In this document: positions 9,699-18,169 of the stretch, piece by piece
Layout of the letters: every line of letters starts with the position of its first letter
Position numbering within the stretch: position 1 is the stretch's first letter
Origin: Pseudoalteromonas luteoviolacea
Lineage (GTDB): Bacteria; Pseudomonadota; Gammaproteobacteria; Enterobacterales; Alteromonadaceae
Length of the DNA: 64,000 bases
Direction of reading: 5' to 3'
Assembly (NCBI RefSeq): GCF_001696455.1
Contig: NZ_MAUJ01000003.1
Coordinates: 14,735 to 78,734, forward strand
Position numbers and translations under genes: made by a program
The notes under the pieces: generated by a model
Told to the model about the DNA's origin: nothing
The model's database searches: none
The model's input: only the letters and a program-made list of their open reading frames with translations

Positions 9699-10247
9699 TT
9701 AATTTCTTGGCGGGTACGCGCCGTTAAGTGCGATGACAAAGCCAATAACCGTCGTTGGCTGAATATTTGTGTGTGGCGCATTGCTTCCGACTGTACCTAT
9801 GCTTTGAGATGATAAGGTATCTAAACCACCCGAATTCTGCGCATAAAACTTTTTAACTCCGGTGGGAAATTGCGTGTTAGCAGTCGAGATCGTATATCGT
9901 GCAGTTGGGTTGGCATTACTAAAAGGCAAAAAGCTATCTCCTTCCAAGGAGTCAACTTGAAAATCATGATTATGGCCAGTTTGTGCATTCGTCAATGTCA
10001 CTTCTTCAAAGCCACTCTTCTGACCCTGCTGAACTATGCCATACTTCCCCTGATAAACAGGTGCTCGCCCTCGCATGTCTGGCAGGCCGAAGTTCGTTCG
10101 AGCGTCTCCACCAAAGGTATCTCCAAGTAGCGAAAATAACGCGGGATTATCATTCACAGGGATGAGCGCACCATTGCAGGCAGCCCAGTGTACTGGTGGA
10201 AAGTTAAAGGCAATCATCTGCATCATGCCCAAATACGGATTAACCAT
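9699..10247 (-). CDS. Phage tail-collar domain protein, copy 1
   Basis: The protein has 182 residues: FNFPPVHWAACNGALIPVND, ALFSLLGDTFGGDARTNFGL, PDMRGRAPVYQG, TGHNHDFQ and the closing TTVIGFVIALNGAYPPRN. I place the start at ATG 10247, where AAGGAG is 9 bases away. An upstream in-frame GTG at 10256 abuts the ribosome site and cannot be used. This copy lacks the usual HTH/HSH motif and has GHNHD instead. It is the first collar gene after the DUF6916-like gene, a pairing I recall from other MdpB-type clusters. Confidence 0.92.
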   Translation of the reverse strand: MVNPYLGMMQMIAFNFPPVHWAACNGALIPVNDNPALFSLLGDTFGGDARTNFGLPDMRGRAPVYQGKYGIVQQGQKSGFEEVTLTNAQTGHNHDFQVDSLEGDSFLPFSNANPTARYTISTANTQFPTGVKKFYAQNSGGLDTLSSQSIGTVGSNAPHTNIQPTTVIGFVIALNGAYPPRN

Positions 10248-10276
10248 AAAAACCACTCCTTACTTTTGACTCGGGA

Positions 10277-10582
10277 TCAGTTCACTTCTTGATTACGCTT
10301 ACGAGAAATAATGATCTGGTACTTGTCACAGTCATAAATACTCATAAACATTGAGTATTCCCCAAACGCGCTATGTTTAAAGAGGTAATTATCTTGAGGC
10401 AGTTGGTTATTAGGGTCTCCAAGTAAACAAATACTGAAGGACGAAAACTCTTCCGTATCAATCCTGCCATTTTCGACCTTGCTTATGGCTAGCTTTCCAA
10501 CTTGTTGCTCATTTTGTAACGAGAATACATCGACTTCTTCACCAACCAACGAGTGCATCAACTCTTGCGTGACTATTTCCAT
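10277..10582 (-). CDS. DUF6916-like small protein
   Basis: This 101-residue protein begins MEIVTQELMHSLVGEEVDVF. Its C-terminal half (NNQLPQDNYLFKHSAFGEYS followed by MFMSIYDCDKYQIIISR) matches the pattern I recall for DUF6916: a beta-rich domain in which a 'LPQGxYxLEH..LGExxLFLVPV' motif precedes a closing strand. It has no signal peptide or membrane segment. It sits 29 bp upstream of the first collar gene, and in other genomes proteins of this type neighbour tail-collar genes. A chaperone or anchor for the collar proteins is speculation. Confidence 0.65.
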   Translation of the reverse strand: MEIVTQELMHSLVGEEVDVFSLQNEQQVGKLAISKVENGRIDTEEFSSFSICLLGDPNNQLPQDNYLFKHSAFGEYSMFMSIYDCDKYQIIISRKRNQEVN

Positions 10583-10642
10583 CTATTGCTACTCTGTGTG
10601 TTTAGTTTAAAAAATAGGCTTCAATAGAATTACGAAACCAAG

Positions 10643-11155
10643 TTAAACGCCAACAATACTTTTCATCGCCGGCGGATACCAAATCATCAATTCATGCGGA
10701 GGCTGAACCTCCAATACTTGGAACCCTAGCGATAAATACATACGTTTTACGCCCAAATTGTGACTGACCACAGATAAGGTCAATGGCACTGCTGACTGCG
10801 CCGCGCAGTGTTGAAACGATTGAATAATTGCTCGGCCAAACCCATGACCTCGCGCAGCAACCAAAAATCCAATATCTATCAATCGAATTTCATTGTGGCC
10901 AAAATCCAAGGTTGCTTTACCAATCGGCTCACCATGCTTTTCGATAATAAAATACATAGCATTGGGATACTGAGCGCCATATCCTTGTGTTTGCGCTTTA
11001 AGCTGCATGTCTACAATCGACTCAATGAAGTCGCGTTCTCCATCTATACACTGCAAATCCTGTCTTACTTCTCTGTGCAGCTTTTCAATAAATGGTTTAT
11101 CGCTCGCTGTAGAAGGGCGAATGTGCAGCCCTTCTGGTATGGTAAATTGCACCAT
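10643..11155 (-). CDS. GNAT family N-acetyltransferase
   Basis: A 170-residue protein with the GNAT core: IRPSTASDKPFIEKLHREVR at the N-terminus, IEKHGEPIGKATLDF (strands 3-4), LIDIGFLVAARGHGFGRAII (the acetyl-CoA pyrophosphate loop, RGHGFG) and the C-terminal VVSHNLGVKRMYLSLGF. The substrate cannot be told from sequence. It lies 42 bp after the hydroxylase gene and 60 bp before the DUF6916-like gene, all in one direction. It could therefore modify a component of the same system, but this is inference. Confidence 0.9.
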   Translation of the reverse strand: MVQFTIPEGLHIRPSTASDKPFIEKLHREVRQDLQCIDGERDFIESIVDMQLKAQTQGYGAQYPNAMYFIIEKHGEPIGKATLDFGHNEIRLIDIGFLVAARGHGFGRAIIQSFQHCAAQSAVPLTLSVVSHNLGVKRMYLSLGFQVLEVQPPHELMIWYPPAMKSIVGV

Positions 11156-11197
11156 ATTCCTTATCCTCTTTTGTGCATTTATTGAGTATATGCAGCT

Positions 11198-11812
11198 TTA
11201 AAATTTTTGCTCGGAACTTTTTATGATCTTTTTCAGCCAATCTTCTACTTTACAGTCAATAACCAAATTGATTCTCGGTTCAGCACCTCGGTTAGATACA
11301 TAATGTTCTAAATCCGCATTCATATACCAAACTTCGCCGCGCATCATGGGAACTGTTGACCCATTAATGACAAAATCCACCTCATCAATTCCAGTTAATG
11401 GCACATGAATACGCGCTTCACCATATTCCAGTGCAACCTGTTGGTCGTTATGAGGTAAGATTTCACTCTGAGGATGCAGTCTCATTAACCTGACTGACTT
11501 CAGTGGGCATACAAACTGCGCTAAAAACTGTGCTAACACGGGTAAGCGCTCCATAATCGGTAAAGGTGAAAATGTCACGTTGGTGTGTTCTATAGAAAAG
11601 CATTGAAGGATCGGATGGGACTGTAAATGCGCGGTTTGAGCATATAAAGGCAGCACATCCCAAGCCCCGTTATAACATGCCTGATTTACATGCATACACC
11701 ATTGTGAGTCATCAAGGTTGTTAATTTCAGTATTAATCGCCTCAAAATCACAACTCAAAGGCAACTTTGCAAATGAAAGAATCTGTTCAACGCCTTTGAG
11801 CTTTGCATCCAT
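11198..11812 (-). CDS. Aspartyl/asparaginyl beta-hydroxylase-like dioxygenase
   Basis: A 204-residue protein of the 2-oxoglutarate/Fe(II) family. The iron site is visible as HxD in SEILPHND followed by ARIHVPL. The distal His and the Arg for 2-oxoglutarate are in ADLEHYVSNRGAEPRINLVI. The family hydroxylates Asp or Asn side chains, mostly in proteins. I chose ATG 11812 over the TTG at 11815. It overlaps the TGA of the upstream NHL gene (TGATG), so translation is coupled. Its place in an operon with an Asp/Asn-rich repeat protein suggests that protein as a substrate, which is untested. Confidence 0.85.
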   Translation of the reverse strand: MDAKLKGVEQILSFAKLPLSCDFEAINTEINNLDDSQWCMHVNQACYNGAWDVLPLYAQTAHLQSHPILQCFSIEHTNVTFSPLPIMERLPVLAQFLAQFVCPLKSVRLMRLHPQSEILPHNDQQVALEYGEARIHVPLTGIDEVDFVINGSTVPMMRGEVWYMNADLEHYVSNRGAEPRINLVIDCKVEDWLKKIIKSSEQKF

Positions 11813-12537
11813 CAAGATAGACCCGTAGTCCTGCCATACACATCCAAGGTATAAACAATATCTTGAAACTTTCCACCCAATAGCCGAATTGTTTGATATC
11901 CATCAATAGATGACAAAGTCGTATTCTTAGTAAGTAACTTTGGCCCATAACTAAATTGATAGACGCCTTGCCCATCAAACACTTTTACGTCATTTGTATA
12001 AGCGTTCAAAATATGAAGGAAGCCTCGACTATCTGAAGTAATTGATTTAATACCACTTAACTGGTGAGGTAGCTCAACCCCATACTCACCAAATGAATTT
12101 AAGAGCTGGCCGTTAAAACCAATCACGTAGATTGAATGCGCATCACCACTGGCCACAAATAAACGCTGATGTTGTTCATCGATAGCAAAGTCTTTGATAT
12201 GTCCTAGTCTCTTAGGTAAGTGTATTTCCCCTACTTTTTCTCCCAAACTGCCATAAATTGAAATGTGCTTTGAAAGTTCAAATAGGATGTACACTTTGTT
12301 TGAATAGCGTCTCGCCACAACGGGGTTTAGTGTGACTTCAATAAGCGTGTTTTGTGGACTTTCTACAAGTGACGTTGGGAAAGTAAACTGTAAGGCGTTT
12401 AAGTCACTTTCAGTCAATCTTTGTGTATACGAAACTGCATTTGATTCACCTACCTGAGCCCATACAGACCCTGTTGCCAAAAATGTACTCGCTGCACATA
12501 CGGACATTGATGACTTTAAAAATGAACGGCGCTTCAT
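11812..12537 (-). CDS. Tat-exported NHL-repeat-like protein
   Basis: The protein has 241 residues and starts with a twin-arginine signal (MKRRSFLKSSMSVCAASTFL, cleavage near GSVWAQ). The mature part shows repeated NHL-type blades: KVYILFELSKHISIYGSLGE, IKDFAIDEQHQRLFVASGD, SIYVIGFNGQLLNSFGEYG, ITSDSRGFLHILNAYTNDVK. An extracytoplasmic, possibly cofactor- or metal-containing protein exported folded is expected. It is the first gene of the leftward operon. Its upstream 550 bp are AT-rich and shared with the divergent kinase gene. Confidence 0.8.
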   Translation of the reverse strand: MKRRSFLKSSMSVCAASTFLATGSVWAQVGESNAVSYTQRLTESDLNALQFTFPTSLVESPQNTLIEVTLNPVVARRYSNKVYILFELSKHISIYGSLGEKVGEIHLPKRLGHIKDFAIDEQHQRLFVASGDAHSIYVIGFNGQLLNSFGEYGVELPHQLSGIKSITSDSRGFLHILNAYTNDVKVFDGQGVYQFSYGPKLLTKNTTLSSIDGYQTIRLLGGKFQDIVYTLDVYGRTTGLS

Positions 12538-13091
12538 AACAATCCTGTATTTTTATTAGTCGATTTACTCGATTATTACAAAATACAAAACAATAATAAA
12601 TTACACGACATTACACCAACATAAAGGACTATAAAATTACTGAGTAATTATCTACCCAATTAACATTCAACCATACTGAGTGACGAATTATTTGAGTTAG
12701 TACGGGTTTACAGCTCAACAATTTACAAAATCACAACCATAAATCACAACAAAAAAAACTTGTTTACATCACCAAATTAACCATGTATACCTAAAAAATA
12801 GCTGACATCACAGCGCACAAGGGTTTGGTACAATATAATCAATAATTTTGAAATATAGATCACTTAAACTTTTATTTTGACTGCCCTTTTATTGAATAGT
12901 TAATACCAAAATTCGGGATAATCCGTGTGGCACCATTATTTCTTACTAGGCAAAAAATCGTATGTTTTTCAGGTGTCAAATTATTTAGAACTTGTCATCG
13001 TCATCCACAGTAAAACGATGTAAGATTCGCACGAACTAACAATAACAATCATTTTCTGGCTGCAGATAATTAACTCGAAGAAATAAGTATC
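12538..13091. promoter_or_regulatory. Divergent promoter region between the NHL-led operon and the kinase operon
   Basis: This 554-bp AT-rich stretch separates two oppositely transcribed operons and must hold both promoters. I see no ORF with coding character, no strong hairpin and no clear palindromic operator. A run of A around 12745-12760 and alternating AT tracts suggest bent or easily melted DNA. I cannot place -35/-10 boxes confidently. The kinase ATG at 13092 has only a weak purine stretch (GAAGAAATAAG) as ribosome site. Confidence 0.5.
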
Positions 13092-16000
13092 ATGTCACTA
13101 ACTCATTTTTCTGACCCATACATAGAAAACCGCTTCGACTCGGCTCAATATGAGCTCCTTTATAAAATTGGTGAAGGTGGTTTCGGCAAAGTATTCAAAG
13201 CTAGAAACAAAAATACTGATCAGACTGTTGCGATTAAATTTCTCGCTCTCGAACCTCATTTAGAAGAAGCAAAAAAGAAACGATATATAGAAAGGTTTAA
13301 ACGAGAAACAGCATTAAGTGGACAACTAGAACACCCACATATTGTTAGGTTATTAGACAAAGGCCAAGTTGATGAGCACTTACTATTTGGTGTTTTTGAA
13401 TATATTGAAGGGCAATCTCTGCGCGAATATTTAATGCAAGAAGGCGCTTTGGATGCCGTAAATGCAACCGATATAATGCTCCAAGTGCTAGATGCGCTTA
13501 TTCATGCTCATAAAAAAGGGATCATCCACCGTGATATCAAGCCAGCAAATATTATGCTTACTCAAGCTGGCGCAAAAACCCATGCAAAAATCCTAGACTT
13601 TGGTATCGGAACGCTCACACAAGAAAACAGACATCAAGACTTTTCGACCATCACTTTAACGCAAGAAACTATAGGCACGCCATCGTATAGTGCGCCAGAG
13701 CAGTTAAGAGGGGAGCCGGCATCGGAAAAGACCGACTTATATGTTTGGGGCTTGGTTTTGTTAGAGTGTTTAACAGGGATGCCAGCGGTTACCGGTTCAA
13801 GTGTTGCGTCTATTTACCACAAGCAATTAAGTGATGTTCATATCCCCATCCCCAGCGCATTACTGGGGCACCCGCTATCAGGCCTTTTACGTCGAGTGTT
13901 ACAAAAAAATGCCACTGAGCGGGTGATCTCTGGCCAAGAGATCTATTCTGAATTGAATTTGATGAACGTCTCTAACTTAGTCGGTATTCTAGCTGATGTT
14001 CAAGCGCAACATGGTTACGACGACAACACAGTTGTGCTAAGAAATGACGACCCAAATAGCCCACTAGCACATGACTATACGACTCTCACAGAGCGCAAAC
14101 AAATCACAGTACTCGCGCTTAGGTTAAGTGCTAAAAGACTAAATGACAGCGCAAAAGATTTAGATATCATAGATACGCTTTTCAAATCTCAACGCAATCA
14201 TTGCATTGATATTGCCACCCGTTTTGGCGCATACCACGTAGGTAATCTAGCTGATACGATGCTGTTTTATTTTGGCTACCCAGTTGCCAGTGACAATGAT
14301 ACAAGGCTGTGCGCACGCACCGCACTAGAGGCGATTAGTGAGCTTTCTAAGCGTAATGCATTGATGCAAGAAGCGCATGGTATTCAGCTCAATGCGCATG
14401 CTGGAATTAACTCGGGTATTTTTGTGACATATGCAAATGCGGTTCCCGAAGGGAATGTTGCCAATACTGCAATGGAACTTGCGCGCCTTGCTGGTGAGCG
14501 CCAAATTTTGTGCTCTGCGGAATCGCGTTCTATTTTAGAACCCTATAGTGATTTTGACTATTTCGACAACATTCAAATTGGTTTATCTTTTGAGCAACTT
14601 ACTCTATACAACCTCAAAGGTGAAAAACGCATAGAAGCATTTGGCTTTATGCGCGGAACCAAAACTAACCATAAATTGATAGGTCGCCAATTAGAGTTAG
14701 ATAAAACACTGTCTGTCATTAATGGTGAAAATAACACTCGCATTGCACATATCTATGGCGAAGCGGGTATTGGTAAGTCGAGATTACTGCAAGAGGTCAG
14801 AGACAATGCCAGCAAATACCAGCACTTAGTCGCACAATGTTTGCCAGAGCATCAAAACAATGCGCTGTATCCGATTTTAAACCTGATAAGATATTTATTT
14901 AATACTGACAACGTCCCTGCTACAGATATCGCGCTGTTATTTAAAGACTTTTTAGAAGAGCATGGGTTAAGCAAAGAAAATATTGAAGCCACAATCCCTG
15001 TACTTATGGCTTGGCTTGCTATCCCGCTTCCAGATGAAGCACAAACATCATCTCACTCACCCGATGAACAAAAAGCGCTTCTATTTACGGGACTGAGCGC
15101 TTTGCTTCTGTCTCGCAAATCCAGTATCACAGAGTTTAAGCTGTATATTATTGAAGATATTCATTGGTCTGATGCCGTTACTCTCGAATTTTTGCGTCAT
15201 TTTGCAGGCCAGTTACAAGATGGCAGCGTGATGATAAGTACATCTAGACAATCATGTCCTAGTAGCCTGCATGATTTAACGCTGCTTGAAGTTGAACTTA
15301 ATAAGCTTACGAACAAAGCTACGACCGATTTCATTGAGCAACTTTTCGAATGCAAACACGTTTCAGAAAATGTCCGCTCTGTGTTGGTCAAGCGTACTGA
15401 CGGCATTCCTCTATTCATTGAGGAACTCGTGGGCATGCTCAAAGATAAGCGACTTGTACACGAAACAAATGGTTCAATTACGTTTATCAGCCCTGATAGG
15501 TTAGAGCAAGTGCCAAGTAGCTTGAGGGAGTCACTACAACAAAAATTAGATAACTTGGTGCATGCTAAAGAAACAGCACAGCTTGCAGCCACTATAGGCA
15601 GAGAATTTAGTTATACACTATTGGTTGAAGCATCAACACTCAGTGAAGACCAAATACAGAACGATTTAAATGAGCTATTGGAAAAAGAGCTTATTATACA
15701 GCAAAGGCGTGTAGAGACTGATAGCTATATATTTAAGCACGCTTTAGTGAGAGATGCGGCATACGATTCTCAGACCCAGTCCGAAGCGATGGCAAAGCAT
15801 GAACTGTTCTTGGGCGCGCTTGAACGGTTAGATCTCTACAAAGAGCAGCCATTCATTACTGCTTTTCACTTACAAAAAGTGAAAAAATTTGAAAAAGCAG
15901 CAAATTTGATGATCGAATCCTCCAACTCGGCAAAACAGTTATACGCAATTATCGAAGCGGAATCGTTTTTACAAGAAGCATTGAGAATTTGCCTTACTGG

Positions 16001-16937
16001 AGAGCTTAGTGATTCAGCGCTGTATATAAAAGTTAAAAATGATTTGGCTTCCATTCGTATTGCCGGAAATGGGTGGGTTGACGAACAGGCTAATCATGCT
16101 CTGCAAGAAAACTACAAAGTTCTCTCTGAAGACACTGATGCGAAAGAAAGATTCACAACAACTCGTGGATTATGGCTACAGCTCTATGCAACAGGCAAAA
16201 CTGAAGAAGCCCATGAAATTGCATTAGACCTTTATCATAATGGCACCTGGGTACCAAATGAATTTAAACCTGTCATATACGAAATAATTATACAAACATT
16301 GTTCTCAAAAGCTGAGTTTTCTGAGATTTTGCGAATACTCGATGAAATTCCAGACAACTTCTTTAGGAATGACTCAGAAACTATCTCAAATAATTTTGGC
16401 TTTTGTTCTGAGCTGGTCTGTATTGGCTTTAGGGCCTTTGCCGAATTACACCTAAGCAACCAACAAAGTGCTGACACCCTCATAGAAATTCAAACACAGC
16501 TTGCAGATCAAATCGGCATTATCGATGTATTAGCTGCCACAAACGGCTTTCAAGCTGAGTATCACCTCAACAAGGCATTGCTCTGTGAACAAAAAGCCGA
16601 ATTTTTAGACTATATCCGTGCAGCTCAATTTAGCGCTCAAACAGGTATAGATCTAGCAAAAGAAGCTAAAAATGAAGGCTGGCAAGGTTATTGCGAAATG
16701 CTTCATTTTATAGCCAGTGTTAATGTCGATACGACCGTCGAGCAGTTTGAAGAAGGCATAAAACAATTTTCTGGCTATTTATCTCACCGTGCTTTCTACT
16801 ACTCTGTATTGGCAAAAATGACCTACTTACTGCGCGGCGAAGTAAACACTCAATTCCTTGATATTGCTGAAGAATCATGTGAAATATCAAGTTCATTCTA
16901 TGTAAAACCTCAACTAAATACACTAAGGAAAATTTAG
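13092..16937 (+). CDS. Ser/Thr protein kinase fused to a degenerate cyclase domain and a STAND-type AAA ATPase
   Basis: A 1281-residue cytoplasmic signalling protein. Kinase domain, residues about 20-290: Gly loop GEGGFGKVF at 27-35, Lys49, Glu72, HRDIKPAN at 146-153, DFG at 169-171, APE at 201-203; all catalytic residues are present. Class III cyclase-like domain, about 334-505: it begins ERKQITVLAL, but the first metal Asp (normally in FADL) is missing and GDxVN is replaced by EGNVAN, so cyclase activity is doubtful. ATPase, about 530-900: Walker A GEAGIGKS at 556-563 and Walker B-like LYIIEDIHWSD near 683-693. The rest is helical, TPR-like. The stop abuts the next ATG (TAGATG). The architecture resembles PknK and AfsR-like STAND regulators; input and targets are unknown. 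Confidence 0.93.
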   Translation: MSLTHFSDPYIENRFDSAQYELLYKIGEGGFGKVFKARNKNTDQTVAIKFLALEPHLEEAKKKRYIERFKRETALSGQLEHPHIVRLLDKGQVDEHLLFGVFEYIEGQSLREYLMQEGALDAVNATDIMLQVLDALIHAHKKGIIHRDIKPANIMLTQAGAKTHAKILDFGIGTLTQENRHQDFSTITLTQETIGTPSYSAPEQLRGEPASEKTDLYVWGLVLLECLTGMPAVTGSSVASIYHKQLSDVHIPIPSALLGHPLSGLLRRVLQKNATERVISGQEIYSELNLMNVSNLVGILADVQAQHGYDDNTVVLRNDDPNSPLAHDYTTLTERKQITVLALRLSAKRLNDSAKDLDIIDTLFKSQRNHCIDIATRFGAYHVGNLADTMLFYFGYPVASDNDTRLCARTALEAISELSKRNALMQEAHGIQLNAHAGINSGIFVTYANAVPEGNVANTAMELARLAGERQILCSAESRSILEPYSDFDYFDNIQIGLSFEQLTLYNLKGEKRIEAFGFMRGTKTNHKLIGRQLELDKTLSVINGENNTRIAHIYGEAGIGKSRLLQEVRDNASKYQHLVAQCLPEHQNNALYPILNLIRYLFNTDNVPATDIALLFKDFLEEHGLSKENIEATIPVLMAWLAIPLPDEAQTSSHSPDEQKALLFTGLSALLLSRKSSITEFKLYIIEDIHWSDAVTLEFLRHFAGQLQDGSVMISTSRQSCPSSLHDLTLLEVELNKLTNKATTDFIEQLFECKHVSENVRSVLVKRTDGIPLFIEELVGMLKDKRLVHETNGSITFISPDRLEQVPSSLRESLQQKLDNLVHAKETAQLAATIGREFSYTLLVEASTLSEDQIQNDLNELLEKELIIQQRRVETDSYIFKHALVRDAAYDSQTQSEAMAKHELFLGALERLDLYKEQPFITAFHLQKVKKFEKAANLMIESSNSAKQLYAIIEAESFLQEALRICLTGELSDSALYIKVKNDLASIRIAGNGWVDEQANHALQENYKVLSEDTDAKERFTTTRGLWLQLYATGKTEEAHEIALDLYHNGTWVPNEFKPVIYEIIIQTLFSKAEFSEILRILDEIPDNFFRNDSETISNNFGFCSELVCIGFRAFAELHLSNQQSADTLIEIQTQLADQIGIIDVLAATNGFQAEYHLNKALLCEQKAEFLDYIRAAQFSAQTGIDLAKEAKNEGWQGYCEMLHFIASVNVDTTVEQFEEGIKQFSGYLSHRAFYYSVLAKMTYLLRGEVNTQFLDIAEESCEISSSFYVKPQLNTLRKI

Positions 16938-17177
16938 ATGAAAACTTATCCTAAAGGGTTACTTTCTTTTACCTATAACGCAGCTAACGATCCAGAAGTA
17001 AGAGAGCTTGTGCTACAAAACCTACCTCAGGCAATGGCTTTATTTGACCTCTCAGAGTCACAACAAGAGCTAGTTCAAAAAGTAGTTAAAGAGTCGTTTT
17101 TAACAGACGACCTTTGGTCACAATATTGCGAAGAGCTTCGCCCTGAAATTGACGATGATATTGCCAAAATCTGGTAA
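16938..17177 (+). CDS. Small acidic protein of unknown function
   Basis: Seventy-nine residues, beginning MKTYPKGLLSFTYNAANDPE and ending EIDDDIAKIW. It is acidic and mostly helical, with no Cys, no signal peptide and no membrane segment. I do not recognise a family. The ATG directly follows the kinase stop, and the next gene overlaps or closely follows, so it is translated from the same message. A partner, inhibitor or substrate of the kinase-ATPase is possible. A modified-peptide precursor was considered because of the acidic C-terminal end and Trp, but nothing nearby is a recognisable maturase. Confidence 0.75.
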   Translation: MKTYPKGLLSFTYNAANDPEVRELVLQNLPQAMALFDLSESQQELVQKVVKESFLTDDLWSQYCEELRPEIDDDIAKIW

Positions 17178-18169
17178 TGGAGACAAACGGGGCAATAGCC
17201 CCGTATCACCTTATGAATAATCTATCTCAACTACATCAGCAACTATGCAACTCCCATGGCTTTTTGATTAACCAAAATAACCAAGAGGCAACAAAATACT
17301 TAGCAGACAAAATTCCACAATTTACTAAAGGTGTATGTTACGAATACAGAGCAGCTGAGCTTAATCACCCATGTGACTTTCTAGTCGCTTATGATACGTC
17401 AGAACAAACGATGAGGCAGCTTAGGGAGTTATTCTCTTCAATACAACAGCATCAATCACAGAGTATCAATCACTTTTTAGATTTATACTATGAACACCGC
17501 TGTTTAAGAGACATACAATTGATATGGTTAAGCTTTGATTGGAGTAAAAACCATTACCCAGTTATTCCCACTTTCTATATAAGCACACAACATTACAGCT
17601 ATGTGAAAGGGGAAAAACTCTACGATACCGTACAATACGCGTTATCAACTTTAGCACCTCAATCCCTAGTGTTAGGCAATGCATTAGTTAGAAAGTTAGA
17701 TTTGGGCAAACTAAACCATATCGGATTTACCTTTGCTAGAGAGAGTTTAAAAACCAAGTTTACAATTACACTTGATTGCGACAAAGTGTTACAACAACTT
17801 GAAATGTTAAACTGGCAAGGTTCAGTCAACAAACTCAAACCCATTTTAGACATCGCTTCACAGCTGTCTAAAACTGTTCAAATTAGTATTTCATTTACGG
17901 ATGTTTTAAGTAACAAAATTGAAGTCGAACTACCATGGGTTAGACAAGCCTCTTCGAATTATGTGGACACTAATTTTATTGATAATGTTATTCACATCTG
18001 CGGTGATGATACCAACTACTGTCGGCTGACTGAACTTGCAAAATGGTTAGAAAACAACCCTAACAATAAAGCCTTTTACACCAAGTTCTCAATATTTGAA
18101 GACGATAGCTGTAACTTAAAAAGCTACCTCCATTCTAGCCCACAACCGAAAAAAAGGTTATTTGGATGA
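17177..18169 (+). CDS. Hypothetical protein, 330 residues (or 318 from ATG 17213)
   Basis: I recognise no domain. The sequence is a soluble alpha/beta mix with several aromatic strands (HYPVIPTFYISTQHYSYV, LNHIGFTFARESLKTKFTI, LSKTVQISISFTDVL) and no signal peptide. It ends in a basic tail (PQPKKRLFG). Two starts are possible. ATG 17177 overlaps the previous stop (TAATG) but would put the GC-rich hairpin at 17187-17204 inside the coding sequence. ATG 17213 leaves the hairpin between genes. Neither has a good ribosome site. The end overlaps the next gene by ATGA, so it is part of the kinase operon. Confidence 0.78.
   Translation: METNGAIAPYHLMNNLSQLHQQLCNSHGFLINQNNQEATKYLADKIPQFTKGVCYEYRAAELNHPCDFLVAYDTSEQTMRQLRELFSSIQQHQSQSINHFLDLYYEHRCLRDIQLIWLSFDWSKNHYPVIPTFYISTQHYSYVKGEKLYDTVQYALSTLAPQSLVLGNALVRKLDLGKLNHIGFTFARESLKTKFTITLDCDKVLQQLEMLNWQGSVNKLKPILDIASQLSKTVQISISFTDVLSNKIEVELPWVRQASSNYVDTNFIDNVIHICGDDTNYCRLTELAKWLENNPNNKAFYTKFSIFEDDSCNLKSYLHSSPQPKKRLFG
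17187..17204 (+). other. Perfect GC-rich hairpin at a gene junction
   Basis: ACGGGGC, loop AATA, GCCCCGT forms a perfect 7-bp stem in otherwise AT-rich DNA. It lies 10 bases after the stop of the 79-residue gene and 8 bases before ATG 17213. No T-run follows, so it is not a classical terminator. It may stabilise or process the mRNA, or damp translation of the next gene. Confidence 0.7.

Noticed and set aside
8594..10247. Prophage or tailocin based on tail-collar proteins
   Set aside because: No sheath, tube, baseplate, tape measure, holin, integrase or capsid genes lie in the window; the neighbours are exported bacterial proteins and enzymes.
13425..13560. tRNA-like or other structural RNA genes anywhere in the window
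   Set aside because: I scanned intergenic regions by eye for cloverleaf features such as GGTTCGAATCC and found none; a tRNAscan run would settle it.
16938..18169. RiPP precursor plus modifying enzyme
   Set aside because: The 79-residue protein has an acidic C-terminus with Trp but no leader/core pattern I recognise, and the 330-residue neighbour shows no maturase motif. Recorded only as unknown.
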